A stretch of DNA of 64,000 nucleotides, taken from NCBI RefSeq assembly GCF_000733765.1, contig NZ_JPOG01000001.1, positions 3,544,501 through 3,608,500 on the forward strand. The letters run 5' to 3'. Below are positions 53,555-62,786 of this stretch, piece after piece. The DNA comes from Algiphilus aromaticivorans DG1253 (GTDB lineage: Bacteria > Pseudomonadota > Gammaproteobacteria > Nevskiales > Nevskiaceae). The position numbers were made by a program, and so were the translations under genes. The first letter of the stretch is position 1. Each line of letters opens with the position of its first letter. The notes below the pieces were generated by a model. That model was not told the DNA's origin. It made no database searches and saw nothing but the letters and a program-made list of their open reading frames with translations.

Positions 53555-53645
53555 CGGCAATGCGAAGAAACCGGCCCATCGCCGGCGGCATCCTTATAGG
53601 GTCAGCGCGACCGGAAAGCAAGGCTTTCGTACCCGCCCGGGCGCC

Positions 53646-54251
53646 TTAAGCCAGCGTGGTGAGGAACTCCCCGGCGGTGGTCGGCTTGGAGAACATCGGG
53701 AAGTCGTAACGGATGGCGTTGTCGTGCTCTTCCAGCGAGGTCGCTGCCGCGCAGTCGGTCAGCGTGATGACCTCGAAGCCATGCTCATAGGCCGTGCGCA
53801 TGGTCGACTCCACGCAGCAATTGGTCAGGAAGCCGCCGAGAACGACGGTGCCGATGCCCTTGCTGCGCAGCATGAAGTCGATATTCGTGCTGGCGAAGGT
53901 ATCCAGCCCACGCTTGCCTTCCACGACGATGTCGCCGGCCTGCGGTGCGAGCTGGTCGACGATCTCGGCGCCCCAGCCACCCTTGACGAAAGCCTTGCCT
54001 TCGACGACGCCCTGCAGCACCCCGTAGGGATGCGCGGTGATCTCGTTGTAGCCCGGCGCGAAGCTGATCGGCGCGTGCATCACCGTGATGCCGGCCTTCC
54101 GCGCGCGTTCGGCGACCTCCCTGCTCTTGTCGAGCATGCCGGTACTGTCCATGACGCCCTTGACGGCATCGTGCAGTACGCCGCCTGCGCTGGTGAAGTC
54201 GTTCTGATACTCGATCAGCACAAGGGCGGTTGTTTTCGGGTCAATGGCCAT
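53646..54251 (-). CDS. isochorismatase-like cysteine hydrolase
   Basis: A protein of 201 residues with the catalytic triad of the family: Asp in ALVLIEYQNDF, Lys in VVEGKRGLDTF, and Cys in GGFLTNCCVESTMRTAYEHGF. It should hydrolyse an amide or enol ether such as a nicotinamide- or ureido-type compound. It is divergent from the FadR-type regulator, and the palindrome between them suggests shared control. Confidence 0.88.
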   Translation of the reverse strand: MAIDPKTTALVLIEYQNDFTSAGGVLHDAVKGVMDSTGMLDKSREVAERARKAGITVMHAPISFAPGYNEITAHPYGVLQGVVEGKAFVKGGWGAEIVDQLAPQAGDIVVEGKRGLDTFASTNIDFMLRSKGIGTVVLGGFLTNCCVESTMRTAYEHGFEVITLTDCAAATSLEEHDNAIRYDFPMFSKPTTAGEFLTTLA

Positions 54252-54292
54252 GGCGGTCTCCTCGCAGCACAGGTGGAAGCTGCACCCTACTA

Positions 54293-54305
54293 CTTGTCAG
54301 ACAAG
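54293..54305. promoter_or_regulatory. operator palindrome for the FadR-type GntR regulator
   Basis: CTTGTC-A-GACAAG is a perfect palindrome that fits the FadR-subfamily pattern T-n-G-T-n3-A-C-n-A. A second half-site (GACAAG) follows at 54308-54313. It lies midway between the divergent start codons. Confidence 0.7.
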
Positions 54306-54329
54306 CAGACAAGCCGTAGGCTGAGGCCC

Positions 54330-55061
54330 ATGAGCAAGCCTTCCGAATCGCTGCTGGGTCCGGTCGGGCGCGAGCCGCTGAGCGTGCTCGTTGCCGGTCG
54401 AATCCGCGATGCCATCGTTGCGGGCGAACTGGCCGACGGCGCACCGCTACCCGGAGAGAAGACGCTGGGCGAGCGCTTCGGCGTCGGGCGTTCGACCGTG
54501 CGCGAGGCATTGCGCATCCTGCAGGCGCAGGGACTGGTCAGCGGCGGCGACCGCGTCTCCACGCGCACGCCCATCGTCAACGGTGCCGGGGCCGTCTCCA
54601 GCGCGGCTTTTGCGCTGGAGAACGTGCTGCGCCTCGGTCAGGTGCCGTTGCCGGATCTTGTGGGCATGCGGCTGCTGATCGAGACGGCGGCCATTGCCGA
54701 GGCGGCGCCGAAGCTGGATGCGGCAACCCAAGGCCGCGCCGAGGACGCCATCGCCGAGATGGAGGCTGCCGGGGACGATGTCGAGCGTTTCATCGACGCC
54801 GATGTCGCCTTCCACGCCGCCCTCATCGATGCCGCCGGCAATGCCGCCTATGTGCTGGTCAACAATGTGCTGCGCGGCACGATGGCCGGGCATCTGCGTG
54901 CGGCGCTGGAGCGTGAGCCGGAGCGCGCCGCGGTCATGCAGCGGCTGAATGGCGAGCACCGCGCCATCCTGGAGGCGGCAGCCGCAGGTGATGGGGCGCT
55001 CGCCGCGCGGCGCATGGGCGCGCATATCCGCGATTTCTACGAAGCCCGGGTCGAGCCGTGA
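54330..55061 (+). CDS. GntR-family transcriptional regulator, FadR subfamily
   Basis: A protein of 243 residues. The winged helix domain is PLPGEKTLGERFGVGRSTVREALRILQAQGLV (residues ~40-71). The C-terminal all-helical FCD domain has the metal-binding Asp/His pattern DADVAFHAALIDAAGN and later GEHRAILEAAAAGD. Ligands of this subfamily are small organic acids, which fits the downstream 2-hydroxyacid oxidase gene; they overlap by 4 bp. It probably regulates itself and the isochorismatase-like gene through the palindrome at 54293. Confidence 0.9.
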   Translation: MSKPSESLLGPVGREPLSVLVAGRIRDAIVAGELADGAPLPGEKTLGERFGVGRSTVREALRILQAQGLVSGGDRVSTRTPIVNGAGAVSSAAFALENVLRLGQVPLPDLVGMRLLIETAAIAEAAPKLDAATQGRAEDAIAEMEAAGDDVERFIDADVAFHAALIDAAGNAAYVLVNNVLRGTMAGHLRAALEREPERAAVMQRLNGEHRAILEAAAAGDGALAARRMGAHIRDFYEARVEP

Positions 55062-56419
55062 GCCCGCTGCAGGCCCGGCTCGCCGAGGCCGTTCCGGCCG
55101 CCGAGCTGAGCACCGACGCCGACATCATCCGCGCTCACGCCCGAGACCAGGCGGGGCTTTGCGATGCTGGTGCCGCTGTGGCGCTGGTGCGGGCGCGCTC
55201 GGTGGACACGGTCATCGCCACGCTGCGCGTCGCTACGGCAACGCGCACGCCGGTCGTCACTCGCGGCGCCGGCACCGGCCTGTCCGGCGGTGCCAACGCC
55301 AGCGAAGGCTGCATCCTGCTGGCACTGCATCGCCTCGACCGCATTCTCGAGCTGGATCCGGCGCAGGGCATCGCCCGCGTCGAGCCGGGTGTGCTCAATG
55401 GTGCGCTCGATGCAAGGGCGCGTGAGCACGGTCTCGTCTATGCGCCCGACCCAGCCAGCCGCGACATCTCCAGCATCGGCGGCAATGTCGCCACCAATGC
55501 CGGCGGCGCCTGCTGTCTCAAGTACGGCGTTACCGGCGATCACGTCGTGGCGCTGGAGGCCGTGCTGGCCGACGGCACGCGCATCCACGCCGGTGCCGGC
55601 ACGCGCAAGAATGTTGCTGGCCTGGACCTCAAGCGCCTGCTCATCGGCTCGGAAGGCACGCTGGCGGTGATCGTCGGCGTTACCGTTCGCCTGCTGCCGC
55701 AGCCGCAGCCGGCCGGGACCCTTATTGCCTTCTTCGGGGATCTCGAGCGTGCCGGTCAGGCCATCGTCGCGCTGCAGGCGCGGCAGAACCTGTCGCGGCT
55801 GGAAGTCATGGACCAGGCTACGGTGGCGGCCGTGGAGGCGATGACGCACATGGAGCTGGATACCAGCACCGCCGCCATGATCATCGCCCAGGCCGACAGC
55901 CCCGACAGCGAAGCCATCCTTGCCGAGGCCGAGCGCCTCTGCGAAGCGCACGACGCGGCGATGGTGGCCACGACGCTCGATGAGCACGAGGGGCGCATGT
56001 TCATGCAGGCGCGCAGCGCCGCGTTGCCGGCGCTGGAAAAGCAGGGGCACTGCCTGCTCGACGACGTCGCAGTGCCGATCCCGAAGATCCCAGAACTACT
56101 GGCGTTGTGCGCGGCCGCTGCGCAGCGTCACGGCATCACGGTTGCCACCTTCGGTCACGGCGGTGACGGCAATCTGCACCCCACCATCGTCTACGACGGT
56201 CAGGACTCTGCGTCCGTGGGCCGGGCGCGGCAGGCTTTCGACGACATCGTTGCGGGCGCGCTGGCCCTGGGTGGCAGCATCACCGGTGAGCACGGCGTCG
56301 GCACCCTCAAGCGTGCCTATCTAACGGCCATGGCGGGCGAGCGGGAGGTGACGCTCATGCGCGGCATCAAGGGGGTTTTCGATCCCATGGGTATCCTCAA
56401 TCCCGGCAAGGGTTACTGA
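55058..56419 (+). CDS. FAD-linked 2-hydroxyacid oxidase/dehydrogenase (GlcD-like)
   Basis: A protein of 453 residues starting with GTG within the gntR stop. The N-terminal FAD domain has PVVTRGAGTGLSGGA and DPASRDISSIGGNVATNAGG. The C-terminal domain has the metal/substrate motif FGHGGDGNLHP and GGSITGEHGVG. Relatives oxidise glycolate, D-lactate or D-2-hydroxyglutarate. GlcE and GlcF partners are absent here, so a stand-alone D-2-hydroxyacid dehydrogenase is more likely than glycolate oxidase. Confidence 0.9.
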   Translation: MSPLQARLAEAVPAAELSTDADIIRAHARDQAGLCDAGAAVALVRARSVDTVIATLRVATATRTPVVTRGAGTGLSGGANASEGCILLALHRLDRILELDPAQGIARVEPGVLNGALDARAREHGLVYAPDPASRDISSIGGNVATNAGGACCLKYGVTGDHVVALEAVLADGTRIHAGAGTRKNVAGLDLKRLLIGSEGTLAVIVGVTVRLLPQPQPAGTLIAFFGDLERAGQAIVALQARQNLSRLEVMDQATVAAVEAMTHMELDTSTAAMIIAQADSPDSEAILAEAERLCEAHDAAMVATTLDEHEGRMFMQARSAALPALEKQGHCLLDDVAVPIPKIPELLALCAAAAQRHGITVATFGHGGDGNLHPTIVYDGQDSASVGRARQAFDDIVAGALALGGSITGEHGVGTLKRAYLTAMAGEREVTLMRGIKGVFDPMGILNPGKGY

Positions 56420-56555
56420 GCGCAGTCCTGATTCGTCGCGCCGAAAGTTGTTCGTCGGCGCGGCAGCCATCGAGACGGCACGGCTCGAGCAGGCGCATTA
56501 ACTCTGGATTGCTTTGGTGGCGGATTCTCCGCGGCGTTTGTCTCTACTGCTGAAC

Positions 56556-56575
56556 CGATTGCGCGGCCGCAATCG
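56556..56575. terminator. hairpin in the 280-bp gap after the oxidase gene
   Basis: CGATTGCG and CGCAATCG form a perfect 8-bp stem with a 4-nt loop. It may end the oxidase transcript, but there is no T-tract. I see no gene in 56420-56699. Confidence 0.4.
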
Positions 56576-56699
56576 TTAAGGCCCTACTCTCGTGGTCCGT
56601 GTTGGGCGCGATATGCGCATGCTCACCTTCAAACGTTGGGATTGGCGCGCTCGCACAGCCATGGCCGGCTGCGCATCGATCTCCCCACGCGCTGTCGGC

Positions 56700-58502
56700 T
56701 CAGCCAGCCCGCTTCGGCGCGGTGAAACGGGGCGCCGGTTCGTTACCGGGCCAATCGGCGGCGGCGTCCTCCAGTACCTCGCAGGCATGGCGGTAGCCCG
56801 TCTCTATCGTTTCATCCAGTTTGCTCCAGTCGAACATGCCGACACCGGAGACGGGCATGCGCAGGAAGAGGTCGGCCTGGCTCGCATTCTCCTCCAGCCG
56901 CAGATCGCTGGTCATGCTGGTCATGCGCATGAGGATGTCCGACAGCGCCGGACCCTTGCCGCGGTGCTTGGCTTTCAGTAACGCCTCCGGCTCCGGGCCT
57001 TCGACGCCGGGCAGCGCGAGCTCGCCCGGGGCGCCGACGTCGCAGGCGATGACCGGCCCACGGTCCAGCGCCTGCATGGCGTCCACCGGCACGCTGTTGA
57101 CCACCGCGCCATCGGCGAGCAGTTCGCCGCGATAGACCACCGGCGGTGCGATGCCCGGTACGGCCATGCTGGTGCCGATCCAGGTGGCCAGCTCGCCGTC
57201 GCGGTGCACCTGCGGCTGACCGCGGGTGAGATTGGTGGAGACGCAGTAGAAGGGCAGTGCCAGCTCCTCGATGCGCGTGTCGCCGAAGACCTGCTTGAGC
57301 TTCTTCAGGAACTTGCGGCCTCGGATCAATGAGACGCGCGGCCACACCCAGTCGTTGAGATGATTCTTCGCGACGAAGACTTCATGGCAGCAGTCGCGGA
57401 TGGCCCGCGGATCCATGCCGCGGGCGTGCAGTGCGGCGATGAAGGCGCCCATGCTGGTGCCGCCGACCAGATCGACCGGTAGCCCGGCCTCGGCCAGTGC
57501 GCGCAGCAGGCCGATGTGCGCGAAGCCGCGCGCGCCGCCGCCACCCAGCACCAACCCCACGGCGCGCCCGGCCACCAGCCGCGCCAGCCGATCCATCGCC
57601 GTGGCGTCGCCGGGACGGCAGTGGTGCAGGAAGCTGGCCCGGCTCTGCGCCAGTAGACGCACGGCACGACCATCGGCGCTGCAGTCGATCAGCTCGCGCA
57701 CGGCGGGGCTGGCGGCGGTTTCCAGCGCCTGCAGCGTGTCGGGCAGCAGCTTGCCTTCGCCGGCCACCAGCAGAATCCGGTCGGCCTGGCGCGCCGCGCG
57801 CAGCGTCCAGGGGTCCGGCACGCCGTCGGCGCAGTAGACGAGATGCGCGGAGTCGGTCTCGATCTCATGCAGCCAGCCGACCAGCCGGGCGTTGGCCTCG
57901 CGCGCGTCGAAGCGCGTCTGTGCCGCACCTGCCCCGAGGTCCTGGTCGACGGATCGTCGGTTGAGCAGGGGGACGCTGCCGTCGAGCACGCCGCCCAGCG
58001 CCCCGGCCAGATGGCCGGCGAGGCCTGTGGCGTCGGCGTCCTCGGTGAGCGGCATGACCGCCACTGCGCGCGTGCGGCTGGTGCGCCGGTTGCGGGTCGG
58101 TGCACGTAACCGCTGCACGATGTGTCGCAGCAGTGCGCGCTCGGCCTCGTCGTTGTCGGCCATGACGCGCCGGATGGCCGGCGCGCCGATGCGCAGCAGC
58201 AGGGTGTCGCGCATGGCGACGGCGGTGGCCATGCGCGGCTCGCCGGTGAGCGCGCCGATTTCGCCGACGACGTCACCGGCGGCCACCTCTTGCGGTACGT
58301 CGCCGGCGATCTCGATGCGCAGGCGGCCCAGCGTGACGAGGTAGAGCGCGTCGGCTGGCTCCTCGGCCTCGAAGAGCGTTTCACCGCCACGCAGGCCCAG
58401 CGATTCAGCCTGCGCGGCGAGCTGATCGATGGCAGCGTCCGGCAGTCGTCCCAGCAGTGGCGAGGCGGCGATATGCGGTCGCGGATCGAGCCCGGTAGCC
58501 AC
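56700..58502 (-). CDS. patatin-like phospholipase with cNMP-binding domain (NTE-like)
   Basis: A protein of 600 residues. Residues ~12-130 form a cyclic-nucleotide-binding-like domain (LYLVTLGRLRIEI, GDVVGEIGALTGEPRMATAVAM). The C-terminal patatin domain (~315-520) has the oxyanion loop LGGGGARGFAHIG, the nucleophile GTSMGAF and the catalytic Asp in LADGAVVNS. It is a serine-aspartate lipase or lysophospholipase of the neuropathy-target-esterase type, at the membrane. It lies 35 bp after the acyl-CoA ligase gene, pointing to an operon that releases and activates fatty acids. Confidence 0.92.
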   Translation of the reverse strand: MATGLDPRPHIAASPLLGRLPDAAIDQLAAQAESLGLRGGETLFEAEEPADALYLVTLGRLRIEIAGDVPQEVAAGDVVGEIGALTGEPRMATAVAMRDTLLLRIGAPAIRRVMADNDEAERALLRHIVQRLRAPTRNRRTSRTRAVAVMPLTEDADATGLAGHLAGALGGVLDGSVPLLNRRSVDQDLGAGAAQTRFDAREANARLVGWLHEIETDSAHLVYCADGVPDPWTLRAARQADRILLVAGEGKLLPDTLQALETAASPAVRELIDCSADGRAVRLLAQSRASFLHHCRPGDATAMDRLARLVAGRAVGLVLGGGGARGFAHIGLLRALAEAGLPVDLVGGTSMGAFIAALHARGMDPRAIRDCCHEVFVAKNHLNDWVWPRVSLIRGRKFLKKLKQVFGDTRIEELALPFYCVSTNLTRGQPQVHRDGELATWIGTSMAVPGIAPPVVYRGELLADGAVVNSVPVDAMQALDRGPVIACDVGAPGELALPGVEGPEPEALLKAKHRGKGPALSDILMRMTSMTSDLRLEENASQADLFLRMPVSGVGMFDWSKLDETIETGYRHACEVLEDAAADWPGNEPAPRFTAPKRAG

Positions 58503-58537
58503 TATCGCCGCCTTATACCGTCACCGGAGCGAGTCGC

Positions 58538-60169
58538 CTAGGACTTGCCGAGCAGATGCTCGCCGTACTCGTCGCGCAGCTTGTTCTTCTGCACCTTGCC
58601 GGTAGCGCCCAGCGGTAGGCCGTCGACGAAGAGGATGTCGTCCGGCGTCCACCATTTGGCGATCTTGCCCTCGTAGTGCTTGAGCAGATCCTCCTTGGTG
58701 GCGCTCTGGCCTTCCTTGAGCTGCACCAGCAGCAGCGGGCGCTCGTCCCACTTCTCGTGCTTGGCGGCGATGCAGGCGGCCGTTGCCACTGCCGGGTGGC
58801 TCATGGCGATGTTCTCGAGATCGATGGAGCCGATCCATTCACCGCCGGATTTGATGACGTCCTTGGTGCGGTCGGTGATGGTCAGATAACCGTCCGGGTC
58901 GATGTGGCCGACGTCGCCGGTGGGGAACCAGCCGTCGATAAGCGGCGACTCGTCCTTCTTGAAGTACTGCTTGATGATCCAGGGGCCGCGCACGTGCAGG
59001 TCGCCGGTCGACTTGCCATCCTGGGGCTGGCGCTTGCCGTTCTCGTCGACGATTTTCATCTCGACACCGAAGACGGCGCGTCCCTGCTTGATGCGCACCT
59101 GGAATTGCTCGTCCTCGGACAGCTTCTGGTGCTTGGCCTTGAGATGGTTGTAGGTGCCCAGCGGTGACATCTCGGTCATGCCCCAGGCGTGTTCCAGCCG
59201 GACGCCGAACTCCTTCTCGAAGGTTTCCATCAGCGCCGGCGGGCAGGCCGAGCCGCCGACGGTCATGCGCTTGAGCGTCGACAGCTGGAGCTTGTTCTTC
59301 TGCAGATGCTGCAGCACCAGCTGCCAGACCGTGGGCACACCGGCGCTGATGGTCACGCCTTCGGATTCGAAGAGCTCGTAGAGGCTCTCGCCGTCGAGCT
59401 TGGGGCCGGGGAATACCAGCTTGACCCCGCCCAGCGCGCCGACGTAGGGCAGGCTCCAGGCGTTGACGTGGAACATCGGTACCACGGGCAGCACGACGTC
59501 CATGGCGGTAACGCCGAAAGCATCGGGCAGGCAGGCGCCGTAGGTGTGCAGCACCAGCGAGCGATGCGAGTAGAGAATGCCCTTGGGATTGCCGGTGGTG
59601 CCCGAGGTGTAGCAGAGGCAGGCCGCGGTGTTCTCGTCCAGCACCGGCCACTCGTACTCGGTGGGCTGGCCGGCCATGAAGTCCTCATAGCTCGTCGCGC
59701 TGACGTTCTTCAGCTCCGGCATCTTGTCCGGATCGGACATCGCTACCCAGTGCTGCACGGTCGGGCACTTGTCGGCGATGGCGTCGACGATGGGCGCGAA
59801 GGTGGCGTCGAAGAAGAGGATGCGATCCTCGGCGTGATTGACGATCCAGGCCACCTGCTCCGGGTGCAGGCGCGGATTGATGGTGTGCATCACCGAGCCG
59901 ATGCCGGAGATCGCGTAGTAGAGCTCGAAGTGCCGATAGCCGTTCCAGGCCAGCGTCGCGGCGCGTTCGCCCGGCTTGAGGCCGGCGGCCGTCAGGGCAT
60001 TCGCCATCTGACGCGCCCGCGCCGCTGCTTCACCGTAGGTGTAGCGGTGGATATCGCCCTCCACGCGGCGCGAGACGATGTCGGTGTCGGCGTGGTTGTA
60101 GTCGGCGTGCGTCAGCAGGCTGGACACCAGCAGGGGGGTGTCCATCATCAGGCCTTGCAGCGTGCTCAT
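58538..60169 (-). CDS. medium/long-chain fatty-acid--CoA ligase (AlkK/FadD-like)
   Basis: A protein of 543 residues of the acyl-adenylate family. The P-loop is [19 protein letters not shown], the motif [11 protein letters not shown] follows, then [22 protein letters not shown], and the C-terminal lysine in [16 protein letters not shown]. It forms acyl-AMP and then acyl-CoA. The opening [19 protein letters not shown] and size resemble AlkK-type medium-chain ligases. Confidence 0.92.
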   Translation of the reverse strand: MSTLQGLMMDTPLLVSSLLTHADYNHADTDIVSRRVEGDIHRYTYGEAAARARQMANALTAAGLKPGERAATLAWNGYRHFELYYAISGIGSVMHTINPRLHPEQVAWIVNHAEDRILFFDATFAPIVDAIADKCPTVQHWVAMSDPDKMPELKNVSATSYEDFMAGQPTEYEWPVLDENTAACLCYTSGTTGNPKGILYSHRSLVLHTYGACLPDAFGVTAMDVVLPVVPMFHVNAWSLPYVGALGGVKLVFPGPKLDGESLYELFESEGVTISAGVPTVWQLVLQHLQKNKLQLSTLKRMTVGGSACPPALMETFEKEFGVRLEHAWGMTEMSPLGTYNHLKAKHQKLSEDEQFQVRIKQGRAVFGVEMKIVDENGKRQPQDGKSTGDLHVRGPWIIKQYFKKDESPLIDGWFPTGDVGHIDPDGYLTITDRTKDVIKSGGEWIGSIDLENIAMSHPAVATAACIAAKHEKWDERPLLLVQLKEGQSATKEDLLKHYEGKIAKWWTPDDILFVDGLPLGATGKVQKNKLRDEYGEHLLGKS

Positions 60170-60289
60170 TGCGGGTCTCCTGTCGTTATTGATTGCGTGT
60201 TGGGGGTGCGACGCGCGGAGAATAGCGCACAGGAACTCGCTGCACGACCGTGTGCAGGCAGCCGTCGCGCTAACCGGGCAATGCCTATG

Positions 60290-61180
60290 CTACTGAATGA
60301 GGAAGCGGAGCTGCTGCGCTTCCAGAAAGGCTCTGGCGTGATCCCCTTCGAGCATGGCCAGCGTGGCGAGCATGCCCGCCAGGGTGCAACTCGATGCGGC
60401 AACGGTCACGGCGCGCGGCGCCCCGGGCGTCGGCCAACCGGTCGTGGCATCGAGCACATGCCCGTATCGCTTGCCATCGCGCAAAAGATAGCGCTCGGCG
60501 TCGCCGCTGGTCGCCACCCCTCCTTGGCGCAGCGCGATCCGCTCGGTGGCGCCCTCGGGCTCGACCGGGCTGATCCCGATCTGCCAGGCGCTGCCATCGA
60601 TGCGTGGCCCGTCGCTGGCGAGGTCGCCCCCGAAGTTCAGCAGTAGCGGCTGGTCGCACTGCGCGCGGGCCAGGCGCAGCGCACGATCCACCGCGTACTC
60701 CTTGCCTATGCCACCGAAGTCGATCTCCATGCCCGCCGGCATGCAGAGCCGAGGACGGTTCCAGTCCACGCGCTGCCAACCGATGGCGGGCATTAGCTCA
60801 GCGACGTCGCGCGTTTCCGGAAGGCGATCCGAGCCATCGAAACGCCAGGCGCGACGGAGCACGCCCGCGGTGATGTCGAAGCGCCCTGCCGACAGTCGCC
60901 AGAGCTCGGCGGCGTAATCCAGCATATCCGCGGTTTCGTCGTCTACGCGCACGTCCTTGCTCTGGGCGCGGTTGATGCGCTGAACGATGCTGTCCTCGCG
61001 ATAGCGACTCCACTTGCGCTCCACGCGCCAGGCCTCGGCCGCAACGCGCTGCGTCGTCCGCAGGGCCCTGCGCTGCGAACCGCCCTCGATGAGCACCTCG
61101 CCGGGGCTGGCCATGGCTCGGAAGCTGCCGCGCCAGAGTCCCGGAGCGGCTTCGTCGACCGCGACGCCTGCCGCCTGCAT
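60290..61180 (-). CDS. ApbE-like FAD:protein FMN transferase
   Basis: A protein of 296 residues that is ApbE by pattern: RFDITAGVLRRAW, MEIDFGGIGKEYAVDRALRLA, LLLNFGGDLASDG, GVATSGDAERYLLRDGKRYGHVLDATTG. ApbE attaches FMN to a Thr or Ser of a partner protein. Two points are odd. There is no signal peptide, although many ApbE proteins act outside the cytoplasm. The metal-binding Asp in the C-terminal A-D-x-x-x-T segment is Gly269 (CTLAGMLAT). The start is the ATG at 61180, immediately after the DUF3570 stop. It is last in the TlpA-DUF4266-DUF3570-ApbE operon. Confidence 0.87.
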   Translation of the reverse strand: MQAAGVAVDEAAPGLWRGSFRAMASPGEVLIEGGSQRRALRTTQRVAAEAWRVERKWSRYREDSIVQRINRAQSKDVRVDDETADMLDYAAELWRLSAGRFDITAGVLRRAWRFDGSDRLPETRDVAELMPAIGWQRVDWNRPRLCMPAGMEIDFGGIGKEYAVDRALRLARAQCDQPLLLNFGGDLASDGPRIDGSAWQIGISPVEPEGATERIALRQGGVATSGDAERYLLRDGKRYGHVLDATTGWPTPGAPRAVTVAASSCTLAGMLATLAMLEGDHARAFLEAQQLRFLIQ

Positions 61181-61182
61181 CA

Positions 61183-62568
61183 CTACCAGCCGAAATCGAA
61201 GTTGACGCGCACCATGAATGCGTCCATGTCCGGGAAGATCTCGCGGCCGCGCAGCTGTCCCGGCGCATTGTCCGGATCTTCGCCATCCTGGCTGTAGTGT
61301 TCCAGAGCGATGCGGATACTGCGGCCGCTGCTAGTCCGGTGGTCGTATTCGAGGCCAACGGTGATGCCTTCGAAGCTGGCCTGCCGATAGTCGGCGGTGA
61401 AATGCGTCGGTGGTGCCGCGTCATCGCGCAGGAAAGGCGCATAGAAGTCGACTGCCGACTGGCTGTACCAGCGCAGGTGGGGCGTGAAGGCGTGCCGCGT
61501 CCAAGGCGCCCATCGATAGCGGAGATCCACGGTGTGCGAGGTCAACCCCCAGTCGTCGGTCTGGAATCGGTAGCTGGCATCGGCGACGTCCCGGTCGAAG
61601 AGCATGTGCTTGACGCGGGCAAAGATGCCGCGCTTGCTGCGGCTCTGCGGTCGCGATTCGTGCAGGTGGCGTTCCGGTTCACCGATGCCGTTGCCCGCGC
61701 TGTCGTCGGTATCGATCACGCTGACCAGCTTGAAGGGGTCGTTGTGGTAGCCGTCCGAGCGGCTGAGCGAGAGATTCAACTGAGCGACTGTGCTCGGGCT
61801 CAGCACCTGGGTATAGCCGAGCAGCAGGTCGAGGGTGTCCTTGCTCTCGCTGCTCGTGCGTCGGGTCTCGTCGAAGCCGGATTCCGTACAGCCGTTGCTG
61901 GCGCTCGCACCGAAGAGGCAGCTGCCTTCCAGCGGCACGCCGCCTTCGGGCTCGATGCTGTCCGTGGCGTAGGCCATTCCGATCGACAGCGTGGCGTTGT
62001 TGCGGGCGAGGTCGTAGCTCAGGCCGCCGTCGATCGCCAGCGACTGGTAGTCGTATTCCTGCGAAGCGGCGAAGCCGAGATTGCCCGCCAGGCTGCTACC
62101 GAGCGGCTGCTGCCACTGGCTGCTCAGCGCCACGCGGGTATCGCGGAAGGTGTCGTCCAGCGGAATCTCGCCGCTGCCGACGGTGTAGCTGCCGTTGCCG
62201 GATGCACGGGTGTAGGTCTGCGGCAGGGAGGATGGCACCGCGCCGTTGGGGGAGGCGCCCGTCAGTGAATCAAAAACTAGTTTCCCGCTCAGGAAGCGGT
62301 CGGTGTCGAAGTAGCGCCGGACGGCGATCACCGGCTCAATGGCTTGCACGCGATCGGTTTCGCTGTAGAAGAGCACGGCGGAATCAATTTCCCAGTCGCC
62401 GGGCTGGGCAGCCTGCAACATCCCCGGTAGGCCGAGGACGAGGGCGCCGGCCGACAGGCGCGCATCCTTCCGCCTGCGGGGCGCCGGAGCGGCGCCGAGG
62501 AGTCGCTCCGTGGCCGCACTCAGAGGGGCGACGATGGCGGTCCGGGTCATGGCGCGATCTAGTTGCAT
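61183..62568 (-). CDS. DUF3570 family protein, probable outer-membrane beta-barrel and flavinylation target
   Basis: A protein of 461 residues. The N-terminus is long and basic with one hydrophobic segment (SAGALVLGLPGMLQAAQ) likely to be a signal sequence. The rest alternates short beta strands and ends in a Phe-x-Phe-x-Trp (VRVNFDFGW), a classic outer-membrane C-terminal signal. At residues 100-106 it reads D-S-L-T-G-A-S, matching the ApbE acceptor pattern D-x-x-[ST]-G-A-[ST], so Thr103 could carry FMN. It overlaps the DUF4266 gene by 10 bp. Confidence 0.85.
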   Translation of the reverse strand: MQLDRAMTRTAIVAPLSAATERLLGAAPAPRRRKDARLSAGALVLGLPGMLQAAQPGDWEIDSAVLFYSETDRVQAIEPVIAVRRYFDTDRFLSGKLVFDSLTGASPNGAVPSSLPQTYTRASGNGSYTVGSGEIPLDDTFRDTRVALSSQWQQPLGSSLAGNLGFAASQEYDYQSLAIDGGLSYDLARNNATLSIGMAYATDSIEPEGGVPLEGSCLFGASASNGCTESGFDETRRTSSESKDTLDLLLGYTQVLSPSTVAQLNLSLSRSDGYHNDPFKLVSVIDTDDSAGNGIGEPERHLHESRPQSRSKRGIFARVKHMLFDRDVADASYRFQTDDWGLTSHTVDLRYRWAPWTRHAFTPHLRWYSQSAVDFYAPFLRDDAAPPTHFTADYRQASFEGITVGLEYDHRTSSGRSIRIALEHYSQDGEDPDNAPGQLRGREIFPDMDAFMVRVNFDFGW

Positions 62569-62786
62569 CCGCAGCCCCCACCGCCGAAACCGCGGCCGCC
62601 GCTGGCGGATTCCTTGGAGAAGTAGATGTGCTCGTCCAGCGCCGTGGTCACGGCGTCGGCATCCAGCGCCATCTCCGGGCGTGCGAGCTGGTCGCGCTCC
62701 CAGGGCGCCACGTTCGCGCAGCCATGGAGCGCCATTGCGGCGAGCAAGACGGCAAGAGAAGCTAAGGGCGTCGCGAAACTATTCAT
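62559..62786 (-). CDS. DUF4266 small lipoprotein with Cys-Gly-Cys tail
   Basis: A protein of 75 residues. Lipobox LHGC gives Cys23 as the lipidated residue. DUF4266 follows: VAPWERDQLARPEMAL, HIYFSKESASGG, then a glycine-rich tail ending GGGCGCN (Cys72, Cys74). The Cys pair at the extreme C-terminus may be a redox or metal site. It is between the TlpA-like and DUF3570 genes, overlapping both by 8-10 bp, so expression must be coupled. Confidence 0.87.
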   Translation of the reverse strand: MNSFATPLASLAVLLAAMALHGCANVAPWERDQLARPEMALDADAVTTALDEHIYFSKESASGGRGFGGGGCGCN

